Shown here one piece after another: positions 15,184 to 21,204 of a DNA stretch of 23,674 nt; the stretch's first letter is position 1; the number at the start of each line of letters is the position of its first letter. Under the pieces are notes generated by a model. That model worked only from the letters and a program-made list of their open reading frames with translations, did no database searches and was not told where the DNA came from. The stretch lies in the NCBI GenBank assembly GCA_028284565.1, contig JANQRM010000401.1:1-23674 (forward strand). The letters run 5' to 3'. This stretch comes from Anaerolineae bacterium. GTDB taxonomy: Bacteria; Chloroflexota; Anaerolineae; Aggregatilineales; Phototrophicaceae. The translations under genes were made by a program, and so were the position numbers.

Positions 15184-15708
15184 CTAATTCCGTATCGTAT
15201 CTTCTTGCCTAGCTCGGAAATCACCTGTGATAGTGACTGTCTCACCGTTGGGGTTTTCGGCAGTGAGTGCATAGTCGCCCAGAATGATGTTATCCCCAAA
15301 ATCGAGGGTAAGTGTCCCAATCGGATTGGCGCGGAAACTGCGTGACTCGTCTGGAGACAGCAAATAGAGCAAACCTGCCGTGACGATGCCTTCTTGGGCG
15401 ACTTCGTCACCTATGGGGTTGCTGATGGGGTATTCGCCCGCTGGTAATTCGCCCGAATAAGCAATCCGAATGATATAATCCCAATCTTCGCTACGGATGT
15501 CGATGAGGCGATGCGTAAACGGAACATCCGCCATTTCGATGAAGGATGACATGGCATTTCCTGTGACGAAACTGACTGCACCATCGACCTGAATCAAATC
15601 ACCTTCGCCAATGATGCCATCTTCGCCTCCAGTGTTGCCGGAATCGCTACCTGTGTCACAAGCACTGAGAAGCAAAAGGAATAAAGCAAATAAGAACCTG
15701 CGTTTCAT
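15184..15708 (-). CDS. Small lipoprotein, function unknown
   Basis: 174 residues. It has a short basic N-terminus (MKRR), a hydrophobic core and the lipobox 'LLLSAC' with lipidation at Cys17, then a Gly/Ser/Asp spacer ('DTGSDSGNTGGEDG'). The rest is mostly beta-strands (for example 'LTLDFGDNIILGDYALTAEN' about 137-156, 'GETVTITGDF'). No enzyme motif is seen. It probably shares a surface-related theme with the two downstream genes. The minus-strand upstream region has two adjacent TATACT boxes (15748-15753 and 15756-15761) that could serve as -10 elements. Confidence 0.72.
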   Translation of the reverse strand: MKRRFLFALFLLLLSACDTGSDSGNTGGEDGIIGEGDLIQVDGAVSFVTGNAMSSFIEMADVPFTHRLIDIRSEDWDYIIRIAYSGELPAGEYPISNPIGDEVAQEGIVTAGLLYLLSPDESRSFRANPIGTLTLDFGDNIILGDYALTAENPNGETVTITGDFRARQEDTIRN

Positions 15709-15848
15709 GCTGAACTTGCTCCCAAGAGGAAACCCAATCTTGCACCCAGTATAACAGTATAACGCTTTAACTTACCCTTGATGTCATGAATTCGTATCAA
15801 ATTCGGTGGAGAGTGGTCGGTTAATGGAAAGCATTGCATAATCATCCT

Positions 15849-16667
15849 ATGGTTCATTTACGCTCAGTTTCCCTCAAATCTGCATCCTTATTATCGGATA
15901 ATTTTCCCTTCAACCTGTCGATTATCCAAAATTTAGAGACACTGGATTTTCCCTCATCAGCCACCTTTTTTGTTGGCGAAAATGGCTCAGGGAAATCAAC
16001 TATCTTAGAAGCCATTGCTTGCGCCACCAAATTACCAACCGTGGGCAGTATTGCAGTCTATGAAGACCCAACGCTTAAAGCCATTTGTCAACTTAGCCAG
16101 CAACTCAAGTGGGCGTGGAATAAAAAGACGCATCGCGGGTTTTTCATGCGCTCAGAGGATTTCTTTGGCTTTGTCAAACGTATTGACCGTATGAAAGCCG
16201 AATTGCACCAAGCTCTTGAGCAAATCGACATCGAGTATGAAGGTCGTCCCTTAAAGGCGAAACAACTGGCGAAGAGTCCCATCTATCGAGAGTTACGTGC
16301 CTTAGACGAATCCTATGACAAGGGTTTGGATGTGCAATCGCATGGCGAGAGCTACTTTAAGCTCTTTCAATCCCGCTTTGTCCCGAATGGCTTATATCTC
16401 TTGGATGAGCCAGAAGCTCCCTTGTCTCCCTCACGACAATTGGCATTCATGTCCATGCTCCACGAGATGCTTCAGCAGGGCGCGCAGTTCATTATCGCCA
16501 CGCACTCGCCCATTCTGCTGGCATTCCCGGATGCGACGATTTACAACTTCGATAGCGGGACTATACAATCGACTGACTTTGACGACCTCGAACACGTCCG
16601 CCTCACCCGCGACTTTCTCGCGAATCCAAAAGTATTTCTAAAGCATTTGTTGGGTGAAACTGATTGA
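15849..16667 (+). CDS. ABC-type AAA family ATPase (COG3910-like)
   Basis: 272 residues from the ATG at 15849; a TTG at 15834 is an alternative with a closer purine-rich site, and the start is uncertain. Walker A 'FVGENGSGKST' (41-51), a helical insert (about 85-160), the signature-like 'SHGES' (164-168), Walker B 'GLYLLDEPEA' (181-190) and the switch His219 in 'IIATHSP' are all intact. This is the single-domain predicted ATPase often called AAA family, related to SMC/ABC heads and to ATPases of anti-phage systems. It could power a nuclease neighbour, but a hairpin at its stop codon suggests a separate transcript. Confidence 0.85.
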   Translation: MVHLRSVSLKSASLLSDNFPFNLSIIQNLETLDFPSSATFFVGENGSGKSTILEAIACATKLPTVGSIAVYEDPTLKAICQLSQQLKWAWNKKTHRGFFMRSEDFFGFVKRIDRMKAELHQALEQIDIEYEGRPLKAKQLAKSPIYRELRALDESYDKGLDVQSHGESYFKLFQSRFVPNGLYLLDEPEAPLSPSRQLAFMSMLHEMLQQGAQFIIATHSPILLAFPDATIYNFDSGTIQSTDFDDLEHVRLTRDFLANPKVFLKHLLGETD

Positions 16668-16693
16668 CTATACAAGTTAAGTCAATCTTCTTT
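16662..16693 (+). terminator. Candidate intrinsic terminator overlapping a stop codon
   Basis: GATTGACT (16662-16669) pairs perfectly with AGTCAATC (16680-16687) around a 10-nt loop and is followed by TTCTTT. The stop codon of the ATPase gene lies inside the left arm. The stem is AT-rich, so strength is modest. Confidence 0.45.
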
Positions 16694-16707
16694 AGACTTG
16701 TTATCAT

Positions 16708-16713
16708 TATAAT
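16708..16713 (+). promoter_or_regulatory. Candidate -10 element of the SRA-HNH gene
   Basis: TATAAT lies 57 nt before the ATG at 16770 in a very AT-rich gap. The following bases (CGTA) repeat what is seen at 8159. No clear -35 at the usual distance. Confidence 0.35.
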
Positions 16714-16769
16714 CGTACTAAACTGTTTAATAATACAGATTGAAAACGTCGTACATTAAGGAATTGTGT

Positions 16770-17465
16770 ATGCAAGCCGGAGATATTATTTCTTATCGAG
16801 AAATGTGTAATCAGGAAAATGTAGAGGTGCTTCAGCGTGGTATGAACTATAGATTACATCCACAGTATAGTCTTCTTCTGATGAGTACACGATCAAATGC
16901 GCCTTACGACGATGAAATTTTAGATGACGGTGCGATTCTTATTTATGAGGGGCATGACCAGCCTCGCATGGAGGGTGTTGATCCAAAAAAGGTTGATCAA
17001 CCTATGTTTTCAAAGTCAGGTAAACTGACTCAAAACGGATTATTTTATGAAGCTGCACAAGCATATCAATTAGGCGAAAGTCCGCCAGAAATAGTACGGG
17101 TGTATGAGAAAATTAAATCAGGAATATGGGTCTATAATGGTGAATTTGATTTAGTTGAGGCATGGTTAGAAAAATCTGCGCGCGATATCTTCAAATTCAG
17201 ATTAAAATTACGTTCAGAAAATTCGTCAGGTAGTTCTAATTCTTATATAACTTCAAAGCTTGATCATACCAGAGTGATTCCCAGTTCCGTCAAATTAGAG
17301 GTTTGGCAACGTGATAAAGGTCAATGTGTAGTTTGTGGCAGTGATACCAACTTACATTTTGATCACATAATTCCTTACTCTAAAGGCGGAACCTCTTTGA
17401 ATGCAAAGAATATTCAAATTCTGTGTTTGCCTTGTAATCTTGCAAAAAGTGACAATATTGAATAA
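16770..17465 (+). CDS. SRA-like/HNH endonuclease, putative modification-dependent restriction enzyme
   Basis: 231 residues from the ATG at 16770, with AAGGA 7 nt upstream; a TTG 10 codons earlier has no ribosome site. The N-terminal domain (about 1-150) carries 'SLLLMSTRSNAPYDDEI' (34-50), 'LIYEGHDQPR' (57-66), 'VDQPMF...GKLTQNGLF' (75-92) and 'VYEKIKSGIWVYNGEFDLVE' (111-130), the pattern of SAD/SRA-like domains in ScoMcrA-type enzymes that recognise modified DNA bases. After a Ser/Asn linker comes an HNH domain: C186xxC189, 'FDHIIPYSKGG' (197-207) with Asp198-His199, Asn214 and C219xxC222N. Both domains look intact, suggesting a type IV restriction enzyme that cuts methylated or otherwise modified foreign DNA. 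By hand count, G+C is about 36% over 17161-17280, much lower than the neighbouring ATPase gene (57% over 16441-16500), a sign of transfer. Confidence 0.8.
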   Translation: MQAGDIISYREMCNQENVEVLQRGMNYRLHPQYSLLLMSTRSNAPYDDEILDDGAILIYEGHDQPRMEGVDPKKVDQPMFSKSGKLTQNGLFYEAAQAYQLGESPPEIVRVYEKIKSGIWVYNGEFDLVEAWLEKSARDIFKFRLKLRSENSSGSSNSYITSKLDHTRVIPSSVKLEVWQRDKGQCVVCGSDTNLHFDHIIPYSKGGTSLNAKNIQILCLPCNLAKSDNIE

Positions 17466-17511
17466 CCGTATCTTTTCGTCACATTTTATCTACTGTTTCT
17501 TAGAGTAAGAA

Positions 17512-18297
17512 ATGTACCTCCTGAATATCATCCGAATGGCAGGCTACAAGGCAGATGTGTCATTGAAGAGTCATCAGCTACGGGGAATAGCCCATTTGCT
17601 CGGAGAGATGGACTTGTGGCATCCCGTACGAGATGAAGGCATGGTGCGTATCTTATCGAACGCCTCCGTCCGCAAAGGACAAGCCTACACCACGAAGCAA
17701 TTCTACCAAATGTGTCAACCTTGTAATGAGTTCTATCAACACCTAAGCGCGTTGGTGGAGAAGCGATTTTTCATGCGGGGATACAATCTGGTGTGTCCCC
17801 ATTGTGCGATGAATCTGTGGTATCGTGTATCGGATGTCTCGGGAGTCACGACCTGTCAGGGATGTTATCGCACCTTTCCTCTCTATTTAGATGCCGAATT
17901 TGCCTACCAGCCGAATCCGCTTGTGATTGAAGGCTTGAAGAATGGCGCACTCACGATTTTGTTAACTTTGTTCTGGTTACATCAGAATCATGAGCAGGTG
18001 GTTGAATGGGAGACAAACGTTGACATCAACAAGTCAGGACAGCAGACGGATATCGACCTCTTCGTGAATGTCGATGGTAAGCTGATGTTGTGGGAGTGTA
18101 AAGACAATTTCAAGACAGATAATGCCAGTCGAGCAAAACGCATCGCACAACTGAAACAACAACAAACCATAGCGGAGTCCCTTCACGCCGAGTTTGGATT
18201 CGCTAGCCTCGCAGAAGAGGATTCAATAGAAAAGATACTGAAAACAGTGTCAGAGCCGATAAAACTATTGAAGCGCGATGATTTATTAATGCTTTGA
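17512..18297 (+). CDS. Zinc-ribbon PD-(D/E)XK nuclease-like protein, possibly N-terminally truncated
   Basis: 261 residues. The N-terminal part (1-90) is helical and unrecognised. A zinc ribbon follows with C95xxC98 and C115xxC118. The C-terminal domain (about 135-220) contains 'GQQTDIDLFVNVDGKLMLWE' (176-195) then Cys-Lys-Asp-Asn, giving Asp182 and Glu195-x-Lys197, a classic PD-(D/E)XK nuclease core. The domain order (helical tail, zinc ribbon, nuclease) looks like the C-terminal part of larger defence-type proteins I recall, and no start domain is seen. An in-frame TAA just before the ATG at 17512 excludes a longer frame. The gene follows the AT-rich HNH gene by 46 nt. Its own G+C matches the rest of the window, so an older larger gene may have been cut by the HNH gene's arrival. 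This is inference. Confidence 0.65.
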   Translation: MYLLNIIRMAGYKADVSLKSHQLRGIAHLLGEMDLWHPVRDEGMVRILSNASVRKGQAYTTKQFYQMCQPCNEFYQHLSALVEKRFFMRGYNLVCPHCAMNLWYRVSDVSGVTTCQGCYRTFPLYLDAEFAYQPNPLVIEGLKNGALTILLTLFWLHQNHEQVVEWETNVDINKSGQQTDIDLFVNVDGKLMLWECKDNFKTDNASRAKRIAQLKQQQTIAESLHAEFGFASLAEEDSIEKILKTVSEPIKLLKRDDLLML

Positions 18298-18368
18298 CCC
18301 ATTTTTTCATCGAATTATTACTACTCCCCTTAATTATGAGTGACCAACACAAGTGTAGTATTAATTCC

Positions 18369-18398
18369 TTGACTACTGAGATGGCTGTCCTTAATACT
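18369..18398 (+). promoter_or_regulatory. Candidate sigma70-type promoter of a PAS kinase gene
   Basis: TTGACT (18369-18374) is followed after 18 nt by AATACT (18393-18398), about 54 nt before the kinase ATG. The -10 also forms one arm of an inverted repeat AGTATTAA (18357-18364)/TTAATACT (18391-18398) that frames the -35. Confidence 0.4.
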
Positions 18399-18451
18399 GA
18401 TAGTTACAGCGAAATGGATTTCGTACAACTAGATGTGAAGCAGGTGCAGGG

Positions 18452-20029
18452 ATGACTCAAGGTCAGGGGAGTTCCACAAACGCTGAGGTGTCAGCTATGG
18501 GGATCGAACAGCAAGTAACCACAGCCCGACAACCATCGTCAAGATTGAATAGCAAGCAAGAGCGTCAATTAAAGTCGCCTATCGTCCAAACAACGATGAA
18601 TGCGATTTTTGATTACGTTTGGGTGCTATCGTCTAGCGGGCAAGTCATGGATTTGAATGACAAAGCGCTCTTCGCGGGTGGTGTCGCCAGCAAACATATC
18701 GAAGGGCAACATCTCACTGAAACCCCTTACTGGTCGTATTCTGCAAGTAGACAACATGAGCTTGCCGAAGCACTCCAACAAGCACGCTGGGGTGAAAAGT
18801 TACACTATAGAACGAAGATGCGAGTAAAATCCAAACGCTTTGCCATCGTGGATGTATTTATCTCACCCATTAAAGATGAATATGGCGCAGTGACCCAAGT
18901 GGTCGTCTCAGCAATTGACAAAACGCCTCGTGACTCGCAGGCACATGAAATTTTCCAACTTACCGAGCGTCATTTTCGCCAAATTGTGCAACATCTCCCC
19001 CAATCTGCTGTCTTGGTGTTTAACAATGAGATGCGCTTCCAAATGGCAGAAGGGCGTGAACTGGCGAGTCTGGGTTATTTGCATGGGCAAATGATTGGGC
19101 GTACCTTAGTCGAGGTCTTGCCTACAGCCGAGTTTGAAGCCACCGAGACGGATTATCGGCGTGCGCTGAATGGAGAAACCTTTAGCCGAGAACGCAAGAC
19201 AAAAACTGGCGCATTTGAACTACATTATGCTCCTATTCATAATGATGAGGGCGAGGTTATTGGTGGAATTTGCATCGCAGATAATGTGACAGAGCGACAA
19301 GATGCAGAACGCTACCGTTTTGATGCTCTGGAAAGCAAAGACCGCATGAAAATCTTGCGGAAGCTCACGCAGATGACCGCCGATGATTTCAAAACGCCGC
19401 TGTCGATTATGAATGCCAGCTTGTATCTCTTAGAACGCTTCCAAGATGACCCAGAAAAGTCAGCCGAGCAAATTGATCGCTTGCATAGCCAAGTGGATTA
19501 TCTGACACGTCTGTATGCGTCGGTACTGACCTTAGTCGAACTCGATACGATACCTTATTTGGCGCAGGAACGTTTCCAAGCCTCTAGTTTAATTCAACAT
19601 CTGACAACCGAATTGCAAAAGAAAATCCAAGAGAAATCCTTGACTATTGAGGTTGACCTCGCGCAAGACATACCAACAATCATTGGGGATTATGGCTATT
19701 TGATTGTGGCACTGCGCCACTTGATGGCCAATGCCATTGATTACACACCCGATGGTGGCTCAATTCGCTTACGAGTAGATGCAACCTATGAGGGTGAAAT
19801 TGCGATTGCTGTGGATGACAATGGACGGGGTATCTCTGAAGCTGTCTTACCTTTCATTTTTACCCCCTATTATCGTGCCGAGGGGGAGAATCAAGAACGG
19901 GGGCATGGCTTGGGTTTGTCCATCGTCCAGAAGATTGTGGAGCGTCATGGCGGGCAGGTATTCGTGGATAGCGAATTGGGGGAAGGCAGTACCTTTACTA
20001 TGACCTTGCCGATACGTGCAGTTGATTAA
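18452..20029 (+). CDS. PAS-PAS histidine kinase-like protein without the phosphoacceptor histidine
   Basis: 525 residues, soluble. A Ser/Gln-rich N-terminus (1-45) is followed by PAS 1 (about 47-157), PAS 2 (about 170-285, 'PIHNDEGEVIGGICIADNVT'), a dimerisation helix region (about 298-365) and a HATPase domain (about 405-525). In the H box, 'QMTADDFKTPLSIM' replaces the expected 'xxxHDLKTPLSIM': residue 311 is Asp (GAT at 19382-19384), one base away from His CAT. The ATP site is intact: N427 in 'HLMANAIDYTPDGG', G1 'VDDNGRGI', G2 'GHGLGLSIV'. It may be a regulatory pseudo-kinase, or phosphorylate a partner protein. The other two kinases here keep His. A terminator follows. Confidence 0.88.
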   Translation: MTQGQGSSTNAEVSAMGIEQQVTTARQPSSRLNSKQERQLKSPIVQTTMNAIFDYVWVLSSSGQVMDLNDKALFAGGVASKHIEGQHLTETPYWSYSASRQHELAEALQQARWGEKLHYRTKMRVKSKRFAIVDVFISPIKDEYGAVTQVVVSAIDKTPRDSQAHEIFQLTERHFRQIVQHLPQSAVLVFNNEMRFQMAEGRELASLGYLHGQMIGRTLVEVLPTAEFEATETDYRRALNGETFSRERKTKTGAFELHYAPIHNDEGEVIGGICIADNVTERQDAERYRFDALESKDRMKILRKLTQMTADDFKTPLSIMNASLYLLERFQDDPEKSAEQIDRLHSQVDYLTRLYASVLTLVELDTIPYLAQERFQASSLIQHLTTELQKKIQEKSLTIEVDLAQDIPTIIGDYGYLIVALRHLMANAIDYTPDGGSIRLRVDATYEGEIAIAVDDNGRGISEAVLPFIFTPYYRAEGENQERGHGLGLSIVQKIVERHGGQVFVDSELGEGSTFTMTLPIRAVD

Positions 20030-20056
20030 AAGAGAGAGAGACAATCTCTTAACAAG

Positions 20057-20083
20057 ACGATGTTCACATGGGCATCGTTTTTT
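20057..20083 (+). terminator. Intrinsic terminator after the PAS kinase
   Basis: ACGATGTTC (20057-20065) pairs with GGGCATCGT (20070-20078), including two G-T pairs, around a 4-nt loop. Six T residues follow (20078-20083). It sits between the kinase stop and the convergent mgtC-like gene. Confidence 0.82.
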
Positions 20084-20094
20084 GATTCGTGAGA

Positions 20095-20601
20095 TTAGGA
20101 TAGACTTGGAGAACGCGCGGGCATATCCGTTAAAATCGTTTCGTTTTCGTCAGCATCCTCTTCACTTTCTTCCATTGCAACCACCGTTGCTTTGAGGCGT
20201 TGGAACACTTCTAACACAATCCAAATCATGCCCGTCGTATACATCGCCAAGAGCCACAAGCCAGCACCCACTGCCATGCCGACTGCTGCCGTTGCCCAAA
20301 TGCCTGCCGCTGTGGTTAAGTCATGTGTTTCCCGTTTGCGTTGGATAATCAAGCCGGCACCCAAGAAGCCAATGCCCGTTACAACATTGGAGGCAACACG
20401 CGAGGGATCGGAGTCGGGGAAGGCATGTAGAGATAAGATAGTAAACAGACACGCCCCAACACCCGTCAGCATGTGCGTCCGTAGACCAGCCGACTTACCG
20501 TAGCGTTCCCGATTGATGCCAATTAACATACTGAGGAACATGGTTATGGTGATGTGTATGATGAAAATGATTTGTTGTTCGAGGGTTACCGGGAAAATCA
20601 T
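20095..20601 (-). CDS. MgtC/SapB family membrane protein
   Basis: 168 residues from the ATG at 20601; an upstream TTG at 20613 would add four residues. The family core is clear: 'LIGINRER' near the start, 'GLRTHMLTGVGACLFTI' (39-55), 'VVTGIGFLGAGLIIQ' (73-87) and 'LTTAAGIWATAAVGMAVGAG' (95-114). Four to five membrane helices are predicted, with an acidic tail ('MEESEEDADENET') that is cytoplasmic in family models. MgtC-type proteins are linked to growth under low magnesium and to control of ATP synthase; most family members, including this one, are uncharacterised. A strong inverted repeat lies 28 nt upstream. Convergent with the kinase gene. Confidence 0.88.
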   Translation of the reverse strand: MIFPVTLEQQIIFIIHITITMFLSMLIGINRERYGKSAGLRTHMLTGVGACLFTILSLHAFPDSDPSRVASNVVTGIGFLGAGLIIQRKRETHDLTTAAGIWATAAVGMAVGAGLWLLAMYTTGMIWIVLEVFQRLKATVVAMEESEEDADENETILTDMPARSPSLS

Positions 20602-20629
20602 AGCCTTACCCAACGATATTTTTAAAGAT

Positions 20630-20647
20630 ATGTTAAAAATTTAACAT
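20630..20647. promoter_or_regulatory. Operator-like inverted repeat upstream of the mgtC-like gene
   Basis: ATGTTAAA and TTTAACAT are perfect 8-bp arms around a 2-bp centre, 28 nt before the mgtC-like ATG on the minus strand. Size and symmetry fit a dimeric repressor site, and the ATGT/ACAT ends recall PadR-type boxes. The surrounding AT-rich sequence makes chance symmetry more likely, so this is tentative. Confidence 0.45.
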
Positions 20648-20678
20648 TTTCTTAAAATAAGGGATTTTGGCGGGATTG

Positions 20679-20795
20679 TCAAGTTGTCTCAAAGCCGTTG
20701 GTGATGCCTTCTTTATCAAGTTCTTTGTAAATTCGTGATACGATTTGAGAAGTCAGTTGTCTATTTTGATGAAATTGAGTTGCGATTTGAGTGAG
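20679..20795 (-). pseudogene. Possible remnant of a helix-turn-helix gene end
   Basis: A 38-codon minus-strand frame ending in TGA at 20679 contains 'NRQLTSQIVSRIYKELDKEG', which reads like the recognition part of a winged-helix or HTH domain (compare '..T..iVSRi.KEL..eG'). It is closed upstream by a TAA with no start codon or ribosome site. Low confidence. Confidence 0.2.
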
Positions 20796-20946
20796 TTATA
20801 CGCAGGGGTTCGATTTCTGGGCTAGATGTTTCGCTGTCGATTGCGGAGATCGCACAATCAGCAATTGAGACGATCAAAGCAGAGCAATAGTTAGGCATTT
20901 AATGCAGATCATCAGGACTAAAGTCACTTTACGGAAGGTTAAACAA

Positions 20947-20975
20947 CTGTCAAATAAATAGACATCCCCTATAAA
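20947..20975 (+). promoter_or_regulatory. Possible promoter of the PAS-PAS-GAF kinase
   Basis: CTGTCA (20947-20952) and TATAAA (20970-20975) are separated by 17 nt, about 230 nt before the kinase ATG. This is the best plus-strand pair in the gap, but the sequence is AT-rich and the leader would be long. Confidence 0.3.
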
Positions 20976-21204
20976 ATTGTATATGATAGAAATAAGGGTG
21001 GATCATAACTTCTACCTATTGATGAATATTATGGGGTCAATGCAGGACACATGAATTACCAATAACCCGCTTGTGTTGTAATGGGGTGTGGGTGGTTTTA
21101 GCAATTCAGTAGACCTCACGCCCTACCATTGCGTGCTTGGCTGCAAACGACCTCAGTGAACTAATACACGAATCCGAATAGGATGGAATGACAGGTAACC
21201 AAGC

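Larger units (their letters stand above)
20602..21204. other. Intergenic region, 603 nt, with decayed coding traces
   Basis: Between the divergent mgtC-like gene and the large kinase. It holds an operator-like inverted repeat (20630-20647), a short minus-strand coding-like piece (20679-20795), a plus-strand coding-like piece ending with TAG at 20887-20889 ('SGLDVSLSIAEIAQSAIETI' is its core) and a possible promoter (20947-20975). Neither piece has a start or ribosome site, so I read them as remnants or chance. The last 150 nt hold no feature that I can support. Confidence 0.5.

Noticed and set aside
15039..15410. 123-codon minus-strand frame overlapping two other minus-strand genes
   Set aside because: It overlaps the 3' end of the lipoprotein gene in another frame and lacks a ribosome site.
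20602..20700. Magnesium riboswitch (M-box) before the mgtC-like gene
   Set aside because: The upstream sequence is short-range AT-rich with none of the conserved M-box helices; only an inverted repeat was seen.
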